Positions 7,250 to 15,748 of a stretch of 34,553 nucleotides of DNA are shown piece by piece. Position 1 is the first letter of the stretch. Every line of letters starts with the position of its first letter. Source of the stretch: an uncultured Clostridia bacterium (GTDB lineage Bacteria; Bacillota; Clostridia; TANB77; CAG-508); contig CAKPHD010000014.1 of the NCBI GenBank assembly GCA_934155625.1, forward strand, positions 1-34,553, written 5' to 3'. The position numbers and the translations under genes are program-made. The notes under the pieces were generated by a model. It was given only the letters and a program-made list of their open reading frames with translations. It searched no databases and had not been told where the DNA came from.

Positions 7250-8317
7250 TTATCCTCTATAATCTTCTAATTTCATCATTGCGTTTAAAATCAATTCTTT
7301 TGTAACCTTATAAGGCACATGTTTTAACTCTTGATTGATTACGGTTTTCTCCAATATATCTGACAAGTCCTCATTTCTTCTTAGTTCCAAATCCGCTAAA
7401 CAAATTGGAAGGCCAATTTCTTCATGCAGTTGATACGTCTTCTTCAATAGTTCCATCTGATTATCCATCATCAATTGTACTAAGGTGCCATAGGAAACCA
7501 CTTCTCCATGCAGATGGCCCTTCTCAATATGTTGCCTTACTGTAAGTCCATAGAATAATGCGTGTGATAATGCTGAATTATATTCTGGATCTACAATCAA
7601 CGATACACATCCTGTTGTAATAATTATATTTTGAATCGTTCTTTCAACTTCATGACTTAGCTTATGCGCTTTAACATCTTCTAATGCCTTCTTTGCATCT
7701 CTAAGAATAGGATAATAACAATTTTCCCCAATCTTAATTCCTAATTCACTGGTAAAATTTAACTCATCATTACGTGCACTGAATGTAGATTCGATATGCT
7801 TAGCCATCGTATCCCCTATGCCTGCCCATAAGTACTTAATAGGTGCTCTTACAATAATATTTGGTTCAATAAAACAATGTACGGGCGGCTTTTGAAGTTG
7901 CACAATTTCCAAAAACTCTCCATTTAAATCATACATAATACTGATTTTAGTGACTGCCGCACATGTTGAAGCAATCGTAGGAATGGTATAAACAGGAACA
8001 TGCAATTGATTTCCAGCACACTTTACAGTATCAATACATTTTCCTCCTCCAATCGCAAACAATGCATCACAAGATTGTATGTCTTTTACATTAAGTATTT
8101 TGTTTACATTCGCATAATTTGCTTCTTTTCCATAGCATTGCTTGGCAAGAATTTCATAATTATCTGTATTTAGTATTTTATCTGCATATTGTTTTGCCTC
8201 ATCATATGCTTTTTGACCATAAAATATAGCTATTTTAGAGTGTTTGGGAACAAACTTTTCTATTTCTAGAAATGCATTTTCTCCCATTGTAAAATCTGGT
8301 AAAAATGATGTTTTCAT
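7250..8317 (-). CDS. GldA/HcxA-like metal-dependent dehydrogenase
   Basis: The 355-residue protein belongs to the glycerol dehydrogenase-like branch of iron/zinc dehydrogenases. It has AIGGGKCIDTVK for nucleotide binding and TIPTIASTCAAVT, as in the E. coli hydroxycarboxylate dehydrogenase HcxA (YbdH). Metal ligands are expected in GIGDTMAKHIE (Asp), NSALSHALFYGL (His) and GHLHGEVVSYG (His). HcxA reduces 2-oxo acids to hydroxy acids with NADPH. A comparable oxo-acid or hydroxy-acid conversion would fit beside an acid-sugar kinase. It starts with TAGGAGTCAAT immediately after a strong terminator-like hairpin (8327-8360) at the end of the isomerase gene, so it may be expressed at a lower level than the genes upstream. 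Substrate assignment is inference. Confidence 0.82.
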   Translation of the reverse strand: MKTSFLPDFTMGENAFLEIEKFVPKHSKIAIFYGQKAYDEAKQYADKILNTDNYEILAKQCYGKEANYANVNKILNVKDIQSCDALFAIGGGKCIDTVKCAGNQLHVPVYTIPTIASTCAAVTKISIMYDLNGEFLEIVQLQKPPVHCFIEPNIIVRAPIKYLWAGIGDTMAKHIESTFSARNDELNFTSELGIKIGENCYYPILRDAKKALEDVKAHKLSHEVERTIQNIIITTGCVSLIVDPEYNSALSHALFYGLTVRQHIEKGHLHGEVVSYGTLVQLMMDNQMELLKKTYQLHEEIGLPICLADLELRRNEDLSDILEKTVINQELKHVPYKVTKELILNAMMKLEDYRG

Positions 8318-8326
8318 ATTGACTCC

Positions 8327-8360
8327 TAAAAAAGAGATTTTATTTTTCTAAAATCTCTTT
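8327..8360 (-). terminator. Intra-operon terminator-like hairpin after the RpiB-like gene
   Basis: On the minus strand a 12-bp perfect stem (8349-8360 with 8331-8342), 6-base loop, is followed by a run of T residues. It overlaps the stop codon of the isomerase gene and lies just before the ribosome binding site of the HcxA-like gene. It probably gives partial termination inside the operon. Confidence 0.65.
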
Positions 8361-8984
8361 TACAAATTTCTCTAATTCTGGATCTTGGCATCCGGCAAAG
8401 AAACATTCTTGGAATCGAGGAGACAAACTTCCTTTTACTAGTTCTGGATCAATTGCCTTTAATGCCGAAATTAAATCTTTAGAAATAGCTTCCTTCATTT
8501 GAGACAATAAAGCCGCATTTCTATTTTGTGATTCTTTTCTTCCTGGCTCATTTGGATAACCCATTCCTTTTGGACTTCCAAAAGCTTTTTCAAAGATATA
8601 TTGTAAATTTAAATCAGCTCCCCATCCAAATCCTTTGGCATATGGTAGTGCTAATGCATTACCATTGTTGATTTGCAAGAATAAGTATGCATCGGATGGA
8701 TCAATACAATATCCACAAACAACACCAGGGAATGCGTTACATGCCATCATAGCGCCTTGTCCTGTTCCACATCCAGTTACTACAAAATCAACCGCTTTTG
8801 AGTTTAATAATAGGGCTGCTTGAATACCAATATTTAAATATGTAAGATATGGATCATCTCCATCTTTACACATTCCTGTGTTATATACAGTGTGTCCCAT
8901 TGGTTCGACAACTTTTTTCAATTCATTTAAGACTGTGGCATTTTTTGATGCCTGGCTAAATTCATTAATTAATGCGATTTTCAT
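8340..8984 (-). CDS. RpiB/LacAB-family sugar-phosphate isomerase, DhuI-like
   Basis: The 214-residue protein has the RpiB fold, with the active-site motif VTGCGTGQGAMM (Cys near residue 72) and CGYCIDPSDAYL. It is longer than ordinary RpiB (about 150 residues) because of a C-terminal extension ending in PELEKFVKEILEK. This longer RpiB type, followed by a KduD-like SDR, matches the pair described in streptococci. There DhuI isomerises 4-deoxy-L-threo-5-hexosulose-uronate from glycosaminoglycan breakdown and DhuD reduces the product to 2-keto-3-deoxygluconate. The adjacent SDR gene at 9003-9761 supports that reading. An alternative is a tetrose or pentose phosphate isomerase (DerI/LerI type), which would fit the transketolase and acid-sugar kinase. 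The gene ends at a strong hairpin. Confidence 0.8.
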   Translation of the reverse strand: MKIALINEFSQASKNATVLNELKKVVEPMGHTVYNTGMCKDGDDPYLTYLNIGIQAALLLNSKAVDFVVTGCGTGQGAMMACNAFPGVVCGYCIDPSDAYLFLQINNGNALALPYAKGFGWGADLNLQYIFEKAFGSPKGMGYPNEPGRKESQNRNAALLSQMKEAISKDLISALKAIDPELVKGSLSPRFQECFFAGCQDPELEKFVKEILEK

Positions 8985-9002
8985 ATTCTTTATTCTCCTT
9001 AT

Positions 9003-9761
9003 TTATCTTGATAACCATCCACCATCGACAGGAATGGTTGCACCACATACATAATCAGATGCTTCACTAGCTAAAAATATAACGGCTCCTTGCAAAGTCT
9101 CGGGTTTTCCCCAGTATCCTGCAGGAATACGATCTAACACTTCTTTATTTCGTACAGGATCTTCTTGCATAGGCTTTGTTAATGGAGTATCCATATATCC
9201 TGGTGCAATACAATTACAATTGATGCCATATTTAGCTAATTCATTGGCCATTGTTTTTGTAAGTCCCATAACGCCACTCTTACTTGCTGTATAAGCCGCA
9301 GTTAAAATACCTCCTGTAAAAGACAACATACTTGCTATATTAATAATTTTTCCTTTTGTTTTTTGTGCGACCATTTGTTTAGCTACACTTTGAGACAATA
9401 AGAAAATCGATTTTAAATTCAAGTTCAAAATATAATCCCAATCTTTTACATCATATTCAAGAAATGGTTCACGAATATTAGCGCCTGCATTATTTAAAAG
9501 AATATCTACATGGCCATATACTTTAACTACTTCTTGAACAATTTCATCCATTTTTTCCACAGTTGGATTCGATAAATCGGCACGATAATAATGATATTTC
9601 ACGCCTTCTTTTTCGATAGCTTCACGAATCACATGATCATCTTCGCGTCTTCCGATATTAAATATATCGGCCCCCGCTTTAGCTAATCCTTGACACATTG
9701 CAAAGCCTAGGCCTTGATTTGCCCCAGTAACAATGGCTACTTTTCCATTTAAATCAAACAT
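9003..9761 (-). CDS. kduD: SDR-family dehydrogenase, KduD/DhuD-like (2-dehydro-3-deoxy-D-gluconate 5-dehydrogenase)
   Basis: This 252-residue classical short-chain dehydrogenase has TGANQGLG (nucleotide binding, residues 12-19) and LLNNAG (88-93). The catalytic triad is Ser144, Tyr157 and Lys161 (AAYTASK), and the C-terminal VDGGW is present. From memory the N-terminal FDLNGKVAIVTGANQGLG and the C-terminal PVDGGWLSR are characteristic of KduD/DhuD enzymes. These interconvert 2,5-diketo-3-deoxygluconate and 2-keto-3-deoxygluconate with NAD(H). The gene lies 18 nt before the RpiB/DhuI-like isomerase and has a strong AAGGAGG site. A kdgK gene at 32201-33220 could take the product further. In this mixed cluster the actual substrate could be a related keto-deoxy acid. 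Confidence 0.82.
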   Translation of the reverse strand: MFDLNGKVAIVTGANQGLGFAMCQGLAKAGADIFNIGRREDDHVIREAIEKEGVKYHYYRADLSNPTVEKMDEIVQEVVKVYGHVDILLNNAGANIREPFLEYDVKDWDYILNLNLKSIFLLSQSVAKQMVAQKTKGKIINIASMLSFTGGILTAAYTASKSGVMGLTKTMANELAKYGINCNCIAPGYMDTPLTKPMQEDPVRNKEVLDRIPAGYWGKPETLQGAVIFLASEASDYVCGATIPVDGGWLSR

Positions 9762-9786
9762 TTTTGCCTCCTTTTAGCAAATAAAT

Positions 9787-9809
9787 AAGGTAGGCATAAC
9801 ACCTACCTT
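9787..9809 (-). other. Intergenic stem-loop between aldolase and SDR genes
   Basis: Perfect 8-bp stem AAGGTAGG/CCTACCTT (9787-9794 with 9802-9809) and a 7-base loop. On the minus strand it is followed by ATTTATTT rather than a clean T run. It could be a weak terminator or an mRNA-processing or stability element. It separates the PTS/aldolase part of the operon from the acid-processing enzymes. Confidence 0.5.
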
Positions 9810-9815
9810 TGTTTA

Positions 9816-10700
9816 TTATTCATTTCCTACTGTAACTGTTTCTCCATATACATATTGATTATTTGAACCAATTACACGGATATAATCCTTAACAAACTTT
9901 TTGATAGCTTGTTCTGCAACCATCATAATTTGCATGTAGTTTAAACCAGGATTTTCTTCCCATGCAGCCTTCATTGCATCTTCTGCAGCATGGAATGCAT
10001 CTGTACATACATTGATTTTGTTGATACCACCAGCAACAGCTTTACGGATATTTTCTTCTCCAGAACCAGAGCCTCCATGTAATACTAATGGCATTTTTAA
10101 TGCAGCTTTTAATTCAGCTAAACGATCAAAATCTAATACTGGAACATATCCTTTAGGGTAATTACCATGTGCTGTACCAATCGCAACAGCTAAAGCATCT
10201 ACACCTGTATCTTTTACATATTGAACAGCTTGTTCTACATTTGTATATAAATCAACTTTAGAGTTATCACCATCTCCAGCTTGTCCTACATGTCCAAGTT
10301 CACCTTCAACACAAATTCCTTTTTGATGTGCCAAAGCAGCAATTGTAGCTGTACGCTTAACATTTTCTTCATATGGATAAGATGAAGCGTCGATCATAAC
10401 ACTTGAGAAGCCCCATTGAATAGCTGAAACTTCATCTTCAAATTTTTGTCCATGATCCAAGTTTAAAGCGACTGGAACGGTTGCTCTTTCTGCCATTTCT
10501 TTGATCATAGGCACCATTTCAGTTGGATGAGCCAAGTTAGCCATCTGACCAACACCAATATTAATAATGATTGGTGAGTGTTCTTCTTCAGCAGCTGTAA
10601 TAACTGCACGAGCCATTTCCATATTTACACTATTTACTGCCATTACAGCATAATTGTGTTTATCCGCATGAGTTAAAATGTCTTTCATTGATACGTACAT
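9816..10700 (-). CDS. Class II (zinc) ketose-bisphosphate aldolase
   Basis: This 294-residue aldolase belongs to the FbaA/GatY/IolJ family. Zinc and active-site residues are visible: LNLDHGQ (Asp82, His83), AIGTAHGNYPKG and LVLHGGSGSG, followed by GINKINVCTD. The expected reaction is retro-aldol cleavage to dihydroxyacetone phosphate plus an aldehyde. In inositol breakdown IolJ splits 5-dehydro-2-deoxygluconate 6-phosphate to dihydroxyacetone phosphate and malonate semialdehyde. With an IolC-like kinase and two IolB proteins nearby that role is plausible. Because it also follows a fructose-type PTS directly, it may cleave the PTS product, as GatY-type enzymes do. The start follows AGAGGG, 31 nt after the EIIC stop. 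Specificity cannot be assigned by eye. Confidence 0.88.
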   Translation of the reverse strand: MYVSMKDILTHADKHNYAVMAVNSVNMEMARAVITAAEEEHSPIIINIGVGQMANLAHPTEMVPMIKEMAERATVPVALNLDHGQKFEDEVSAIQWGFSSVMIDASSYPYEENVKRTATIAALAHQKGICVEGELGHVGQAGDGDNSKVDLYTNVEQAVQYVKDTGVDALAVAIGTAHGNYPKGYVPVLDFDRLAELKAALKMPLVLHGGSGSGEENIRKAVAGGINKINVCTDAFHAAEDAMKAAWEENPGLNYMQIMMVAEQAIKKFVKDYIRVIGSNNQYVYGETVTVGNE

Positions 10701-10731
10701 AATATACCCTCTTTCTATCTATCTTTTTTGA

Positions 10732-11841
10732 TTATTCAATGTTGATATCTAAGTCTAAATCAACAACTTCTTCTTCGTGATCTTCTTCTTCAGCAGGTTT
10801 CTTTTTGAAGATTGCATATAAGATACCAGTTACGACTGAACCAACTACCATGGCAACTAACCACATTAATGGGTTTGTTGATAATCCACATACGAAGATA
10901 CCACCGTGAGCAGCAGGAGTTTCTACACCAGCAGCCATTGCGATACCACCAGCAATTGCACTACCTACCATTGAGCAAGGAATAAAACGTAATGGATCGT
11001 TTGCGGCAAATGGTAATACACCTTCTGTAATGAAGCAAAGTCCCATGAATAAACAAGAAATACCTGTATCTCTTTCAGCTTGAGTAAATTTCTTTGGTTG
11101 TAAGAATGTAGCAATTGCAACTCCAATAGGAGGTGTCATACCACCGATAATTTTTGCAGATTCTGGAGCAGCATATCCATCAGCGAACAATGCATTGGCA
11201 GCCATAGAAGCTGTTTTGTTGATAGGACCACCCATATCGAATCCCATACAAGCACCAATTACTGCACCAACTAAGAATTTAGAACCACCATTCAATGACA
11301 TGATCCAATTTTGAATAGCTGTCATAACAGCTGTCATAGGTCCCATCAATAACATGAAGAACAATGCACCAACAATAAATGTAACAAATACTGGAATAAT
11401 CAATACTGGAAGTAAGCCTTGTAATGCTTTTGGAAGTTTTTCTCCATACTTTTTAAATACATTGACTAACCAACCAACGATGAATCCAAGAATCAATGCA
11501 CCGATAAATCCGGCTTTAGCTTGGTTTGCTGTATATCCTAAGATAAATGCAGGAACGATACCTGGACGTTCTGACATAGAATATGCAATACCAGCAGCTA
11601 ATACGGCACAGGCAAAGCTCATCGCAAAATCAGATAATTTTGAAATAGCCCACCAGAATTGGCCCCAATCAAATGCATTTAAATAAGAGAAGATTGTAGC
11701 TCCAGAAGCATCTGGTGCTAAGTTTCCAACTTCCCAACCTCCTAAACCTTTGGCAAGAGCTCCTAAGATACCGCCGGCAACAACCATTGGAATCATGTAG
11801 GAGATACCAGTCATTAAGTGTTTTTTAAAATCTTGTAACAT
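10732..11841 (-). CDS. PTS fructose-family permease, EIIC
   Basis: The 369-residue integral membrane component forms the sugar channel of a fructose-family phosphotransferase system. It begins LMTGISYMIPMVVAGGIL, has roughly nine hydrophobic segments, and carries GPINKTASMAANAL and MTPPIGVAIATF, both typical of fructose-class EIIC. EIIA, EIIB and EIIC are separate proteins here, whereas fructose permeases are often fused. The C terminus is a highly acidic tail ending in VVDLDLDINIE, which resembles the end of the EIIA protein. The gene follows EIIB by 27 nt with AAGGAG. The sugar specificity is unknown and probably relates to the acid-sugar and aldolase genes downstream. Confidence 0.9.
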   Translation of the reverse strand: MLQDFKKHLMTGISYMIPMVVAGGILGALAKGLGGWEVGNLAPDASGATIFSYLNAFDWGQFWWAISKLSDFAMSFACAVLAAGIAYSMSERPGIVPAFILGYTANQAKAGFIGALILGFIVGWLVNVFKKYGEKLPKALQGLLPVLIIPVFVTFIVGALFFMLLMGPMTAVMTAIQNWIMSLNGGSKFLVGAVIGACMGFDMGGPINKTASMAANALFADGYAAPESAKIIGGMTPPIGVAIATFLQPKKFTQAERDTGISCLFMGLCFITEGVLPFAANDPLRFIPCSMVGSAIAGGIAMAAGVETPAAHGGIFVCGLSTNPLMWLVAMVVGSVVTGILYAIFKKKPAEEEDHEEEVVDLDLDINIE

Positions 11842-11868
11842 ATTAATTTCTCTCCTTATTAAGTCCTG

Positions 11869-12183
11869 TTATTTTTTACCTAATTTTTTTTCGATTGTTG
11901 CAATTAAACTTTTTGGACTCTTCATTGCAACACTAATCGGAATATCTACAACTGGTTTTCCTTTGAATCGTTCAACACCACCAACTGCGATATCATGAGC
12001 AAGAATTACTACATCAGCTGCTTTAATATCTTCTGGAGTTAATTCATTTTGTGCACCAATTGTTCCTTGAGTTTCAATTTTGCACTCATGACCAGCTTCA
12101 GTTGCAGCCTGTTGAATTTTTTCTGCGACAATGTAAGTATGTGCAATTCCTGCTGTACATGCTGTGATACCAATAATTTTCAT
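11869..12183 (-). CDS. PTS fructose-family EIIB
   Basis: This is a 104-residue cytoplasmic phosphocarrier. It begins MKIIGITACTAGIAHTYI, with the phosphorylated cysteine at residue 9 in the ACTAGIAHT motif typical of fructose-class EIIB. It takes phosphate from EIIA and passes it to the sugar crossing EIIC. The length matches stand-alone EIIB domains. It follows a 108-nt control region holding a palindromic operator half (12262-12279) and a probable cre site (12234-12247), suggesting a separate or additional promoter for EIIB and everything downstream. The start is fixed by AGGAGGTG, 7 nt upstream. Confidence 0.93.
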   Translation of the reverse strand: MKIIGITACTAGIAHTYIVAEKIQQAATEAGHECKIETQGTIGAQNELTPEDIKAADVVILAHDIAVGGVERFKGKPVVDIPISVAMKSPKSLIATIEKKLGKK

Positions 12184-12233
12184 TTTCTTTCACCTCCTGG
12201 CTTTCTTTTCTTTTGTTGTCCATATCATATATC

Positions 12234-12247
12234 GTAAAGCGCTTTCT
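12234..12247. promoter_or_regulatory. Probable CcpA binding site (cre)
   Basis: Perfect 10-bp palindrome AAAGCGCTTT (12236-12245), flanked GT and CT. It is close to the cre consensus TGAAARCGYTTTCA. It lies between the EIIA and EIIB genes, about 50 nt upstream of the EIIB start. Carbon catabolite repression of the PTS-aldolase genes is inferred. Confidence 0.5.
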
Positions 12248-12261
12248 TATTTTATTTTTTA

Positions 12262-12279
12262 GGGCACTTTAATATGGTA
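12262..12279. promoter_or_regulatory. Palindromic operator copy (EIIA-EIIB gap)
   Basis: The sequence is GGGCACTTTAATATGGTA. The right half (AATATGGTA) matches the complete operator at 19055-19072 exactly and the left half is degraded. It lies upstream of the EIIB-EIIC-aldolase genes and belongs to the set discussed with the DeoR and MtlR-type regulators. Confidence 0.5.
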
Positions 12280-12291
12280 ATTTTTTATTAA

Positions 12292-12837
12292 TTACAGTAA
12301 ATCAATATCTAATTCCTCAATTGTTTCTTCTTCTTGATCCGATGTTTTTTCACCTTCTGCAACACATGCCGAATCATTAATAATCACATTGATCAATTCT
12401 GATTTTGAAGTCACTTCCTGCAATTTACGAACACGATTGTCATTACCTAATTTTCCGGCTAGATCCGCCAATAATTTCATGTGATTCTCGGCAAAATTAT
12501 TGTCGTCACTTACACAGAACAAGAAAATAATATTTGTATCTTGGTAACCATCTTCGGACATACAGCTTTCCCACTTTACATCTTGCACACAACGTCCAAT
12601 CGCAATACCTATCTTGCGAACCGCACTACTTTTGCCGTGTGGAATTGATATTTTATGCCCCATTCCTGTAGGTCCTTCTGCTTCACGAACATAAATGTCC
12701 TTGACAAACTGATCTACATCCGAAATATATCCTGCCACCAACAATCGTTTACTCAGATTGCGCAACACTTCATCTTTCGTTGTACCCTCAAGTTCCAAAT
12801 CAATGATTTTTTCATCCAAAATTTCTTTTAATTCCAT
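12292..12837 (-). CDS. PTS fructose-family EIIA
   Basis: This 181-residue protein is an EIIA of the fructose/mannitol class. Its phospho-acceptor His67 lies in KISIPHGKS, preceded by REAEGPTGMGH. It would receive phosphate from HPr and pass it to EIIB. It is longer than a minimal EIIA (about 150 residues) because of an acidic tail ending EELDIDLL. The gene starts 15 nt after the MtlR/BglG-type regulator, with GGAGGGAG, so regulator and EIIA are probably co-transcribed. A 108-nt control region separates it from EIIB. As in other PRD systems, EIIA or EIIB may phosphorylate the upstream regulator. Confidence 0.9.
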   Translation of the reverse strand: MELKEILDEKIIDLELEGTTKDEVLRNLSKRLLVAGYISDVDQFVKDIYVREAEGPTGMGHKISIPHGKSSAVRKIGIAIGRCVQDVKWESCMSEDGYQDTNIIFLFCVSDDNNFAENHMKLLADLAGKLGNDNRVRKLQEVTSKSELINVIINDSACVAEGEKTSDQEEETIEELDIDLL

Positions 12838-12852
12838 AATAATCTCCCTCCG

Positions 12853-14826
12853 TTATTGAATTAAGAATCGATAAAAATCTATATTTGATGTAAAGCCACG
12901 TAAGATACTTACTTGTTCATCTCCATCAACTAATTTTATGTATTGTTTATAGAATTGCTGTGTTCTACGTATCTCAAAGTCTGTACTAAATTTAACCACC
13001 AACAAGAACACAACATCGACATATTTTGAATCCCACAAGATTGGTTTATCCAATGTTGCAATCACGATCTTTGCCGTATTGACCTCTTGCGTATCTCCGT
13101 GAGGTATCGCGACCCCATTTCCAATTGAAGTCGGTGTCATATTTTCACGTTCCATGACAGTTTTAAAATATTTTTTTGTCACATAGCCTTTATCAACCAT
13201 TTTGTTACAAAGCATCGACAACAATGATTTTTTGTCTTTTACTTTTAAATGACAGAAAATCAAATCTGGTTCAAATAACTCGTGGCATATCGCATTAAAA
13301 CGTGCTGGCCTATCTTGTTTTTGTACACTTAATTCTTTGATTTTTTCTTTGACACAATTCAAATTTGAATCACTCAACCAATCATCTATTTCAACAATAC
13401 GATTATCGTCTGAATGTAGATTTTTAGTTGTTAGAATCAAATCATCTTTACAGCGTGGTAACGAAAAGTCATGCATACTTTGTACATGGATTTTCTTTAT
13501 TTCATCGCAATTTCTTCTTAATTTATCGCAAATCATCTGGTTAATTCCATTCGATGCATTGGATACAAGAATTGCGGAAATTGGCTTTGAATTTCTTTCT
13601 AATGCAGATTGAATATAAATCGTGATAAAACTTAATTCATCTTCCGTTATTTTCAAATTGAAGTACTCTTCAAATAAAACTGAAATCAACCAAGATACTC
13701 TAAATGTAGTTGTATACTCATTTTTTATGTATCCAGTTAATTCATTATTTGCGCTACGATTGTATTTCAATCTGAAAATTGTTGGTCTTAAGTGGATTAA
13801 CAAACCGTTATATAGCTCAGTATCTTGTCTTAAATCCACATTTGTAACATTACTGATTACGTCAATCATTTTTTCTACGAATTCTTTTAACTTTGCATCA
13901 TATTGCTCAATCAAAGACTCTGTATCATATGGCATAGCTTCATAATCAATCATTTTAGAACATAAAATCTGAATAGATAGGAATGCGATTTCTCCATCAG
14001 GGATATCTACATGAATATATCTCTGAATCTTTTTATAAATCTTTTCCGCTAAATGATATTCACTATATTGAGAAAGAACCTCAAATTCTTTCTTTGAAAT
14101 ATTTAAATTTTTGATCTTATTCGTGACATTTTCATAAACCGCAATACTTGTATATACTAGAATCTCATCAAAAGATTCATCCACTAGATTGAATCCCCAT
14201 TCTTTTTCAACTTCTAGAATGGCATCTTTAATAATGTCGACTTGTAATCCTGGCATAAAATAAGTAATGCCCTCATAAATTGAATGCGTCTCATCTAGCT
14301 TAGTAATATAGTTTTTCAATGCCAAACGATAGGATGATTCACTATATTCGAGTTCAATTCCTTTATTACGAATCACATTCAGCTTAATATCAAACATGTT
14401 CAGCCAATCTTTACAATCTGAGATAACTTTCAACATTGTTGGTACACTCAAATATAATGTATCGGCCAAATCTTTGGAAGTAAGCCTTTTTTTACTGTTC
14501 ACATTCAATATTTCTCGCAATGCCAATACCATTCGAGATTTATCGGATTGAACCAATTCGCTTTCATCGGCACTAATCAACTTTTGTATCTTTGCCCTTT
14601 GAGAAGTGTTGCACTCAAGCCACATTCCAATACGAGGCTTTTTTTCAATTGTACCTAGATTGTTTTCTTTCAACATATAATTGATTGAATCAATTTTTGT
14701 ACGAATTGTTTTTTCAGATAACCCGATTTCATCAGCCAATTGCTTGTTCGTGACCATTTCATGTTCTAAGAAGTATTTCAAAATTAAATTTGAATAAATA
14801 GTCGTCTTATTTTTAACTGTGTTCAA
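12853..14826 (-). CDS. MtlR/BglG-type PRD transcriptional regulator with EIIB- and EIIA-like domains
   Basis: This 657-residue PTS-controlled activator has tandem N-terminal helix-turn-helix domains (about 10-60 and 105-150). Two PRD domains follow (about 215-290 and 320-410), then an EIIB-Gat-like domain (about 415-500) and a C-terminal fructose-type EIIA domain (510-657). PRD2 keeps its His345 (LLIHLRP) and EIIA keeps His576 (GVAIPHGD). The EIIB-like domain reads ILVSNASNGINQM and lacks the expected cysteine, and PRD1 lacks the usual first histidine. I chose the TTG start at 14826 because AAGGAG ends 8 nt upstream; a GTG at 14844 lies before that site. It sits directly before EIIA, implying control of the PTS-aldolase operon. 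An operator copy is upstream at 14886. Confidence 0.88.
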   Translation of the reverse strand: MNTVKNKTTIYSNLILKYFLEHEMVTNKQLADEIGLSEKTIRTKIDSINYMLKENNLGTIEKKPRIGMWLECNTSQRAKIQKLISADESELVQSDKSRMVLALREILNVNSKKRLTSKDLADTLYLSVPTMLKVISDCKDWLNMFDIKLNVIRNKGIELEYSESSYRLALKNYITKLDETHSIYEGITYFMPGLQVDIIKDAILEVEKEWGFNLVDESFDEILVYTSIAVYENVTNKIKNLNISKKEFEVLSQYSEYHLAEKIYKKIQRYIHVDIPDGEIAFLSIQILCSKMIDYEAMPYDTESLIEQYDAKLKEFVEKMIDVISNVTNVDLRQDTELYNGLLIHLRPTIFRLKYNRSANNELTGYIKNEYTTTFRVSWLISVLFEEYFNLKITEDELSFITIYIQSALERNSKPISAILVSNASNGINQMICDKLRRNCDEIKKIHVQSMHDFSLPRCKDDLILTTKNLHSDDNRIVEIDDWLSDSNLNCVKEKIKELSVQKQDRPARFNAICHELFEPDLIFCHLKVKDKKSLLSMLCNKMVDKGYVTKKYFKTVMERENMTPTSIGNGVAIPHGDTQEVNTAKIVIATLDKPILWDSKYVDVVFLLVVKFSTDFEIRRTQQFYKQYIKLVDGDEQVSILRGFTSNIDFYRFLIQ

Positions 14827-14885
14827 TTCGCTCACTCCTTGCACGTATAAATTAACATATTAAAATTTTGATAAAATTAAAAAAA

Positions 14886-14903
14886 AAGGACTTTAAAGTG
14901 GTA
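14886..14903. promoter_or_regulatory. Palindromic operator copy upstream of the PRD regulator
   Basis: AAGGACTTTAAAGTGGTA. The right half AAAGTGGTA matches the conserved half-site and the left half is partly degraded. It lies 60 nt upstream of the PRD regulator start, in the gap after the DeoR gene. Confidence 0.5.
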
Positions 14904-14954
14904 ATTTTTGTGTTATTTCTCACTAAATGTAATCTCTTTCAGAAAAAAGACTAC

Positions 14955-14979
14955 TAAAAAAGCCCCTTGTTAAGGGACT
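14955..14979 (-). terminator. Terminator of the DeoR gene
   Basis: On the minus strand AGTCCCTT (14972-14979) pairs with AAGGGGCT (14961-14968), including one G-T wobble, across a 3-base loop. Six T residues follow. The stem overlaps the DeoR stop codon. Confidence 0.75.
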
Positions 14980-15728
14980 CTAATTAAAATATCGTTCTCA
15001 TTGAAATAATTCGCATATCGTTTATCTGGCAACTTATTTGTTACCACCACATGCATAGAATCGATAGGCGCAAAGCAGTTATAGGAAACACGCGAAAATT
15101 TTGTGTCATCCGCTAGAACAATAACTTCTTTTGAAGAATGAATAACATGATTTTTAACCATTCCTTCAAAATTATCCATGTTCGTTAAACCATTTTCTAG
15201 AGATAAGCCATATGTAGAAATAAATGCTTTTGTAAAATTATAATGAAGTGCAGACACATCAAAAAAGAAACTCTTTACTTTTTCTCTATATTCTCCACCC
15301 AACAATATAATCTTTACATTTTTCTTGCCTTCTAGCATTTCAAAGGCCAATGCACTATGCGTTATAACAGTAAGTTGCATATCTTCATTCATAAAAGGGA
15401 TAATTTGACATGCGGTTGTACCCGAATCAATAAATATGACATCTTGTTCTTCTAATAAACTTGCGGCTACTTTGCCAATTTGTTGCTTCTGATTCAAATT
15501 TTCTATTTCTCTTGATTTAATGTCAATAACCTCAGTATTTGTGGTAATACCCTCGTTATAGACAACTCCACCATACACTTTTTTAATCACATTACGATTT
15601 TCTAATTCCTTCAAATCTCTTCGCAATGTCTGTATTGAAATATCAAAATGATTTAATAGTTCATCTAAAGAAGCGACCTTTGTATTTTTGATGTAATTTT
15701 CTATTTCTTGAATTCGATTATACTTCAT
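14970..15728 (-). CDS. DeoR-family transcriptional regulator
   Basis: This 252-residue DeoR repressor has an N-terminal winged helix (RIQEIENYI, then LLNHFDISIQTLRRDLKELE and VIKKVYGGV). The C-terminal sugar-phosphate sensor domain contains FIDSGTTACQIIPF and KNVKIILLGGEYRE. Family members release DNA on binding a phosphorylated sugar; IolR of inositol systems is of this type. I took the ATG at 15728 because AAAGG is 8 nt upstream; the ATG at 15737 abuts that site. Its own promoter region holds a good operator palindrome (15785-15802), and further copies lie before the PRD regulator, the EIIB gene and the second iolB. It is therefore the leading candidate for the regulator of this island. It ends at a strong terminator. 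Confidence 0.88.
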   Translation of the reverse strand: MKYNRIQEIENYIKNTKVASLDELLNHFDISIQTLRRDLKELENRNVIKKVYGGVVYNEGITTNTEVIDIKSREIENLNQKQQIGKVAASLLEEQDVIFIDSGTTACQIIPFMNEDMQLTVITHSALAFEMLEGKKNVKIILLGGEYREKVKSFFFDVSALHYNFTKAFISTYGLSLENGLTNMDNFEGMVKNHVIHSSKEVIVLADDTKFSRVSYNCFAPIDSMHVVVTNKLPDKRYANYFNENDILIRVP

Positions 15729-15748
15729 ATCTATCATCCTTTTGTGAA

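Noticed and set aside
11354..11686. 110-codon open frame antisense to the PTS EIIC gene
   Set aside because: No ribosome site or recognisable protein; it mirrors a well-supported EIIC gene.
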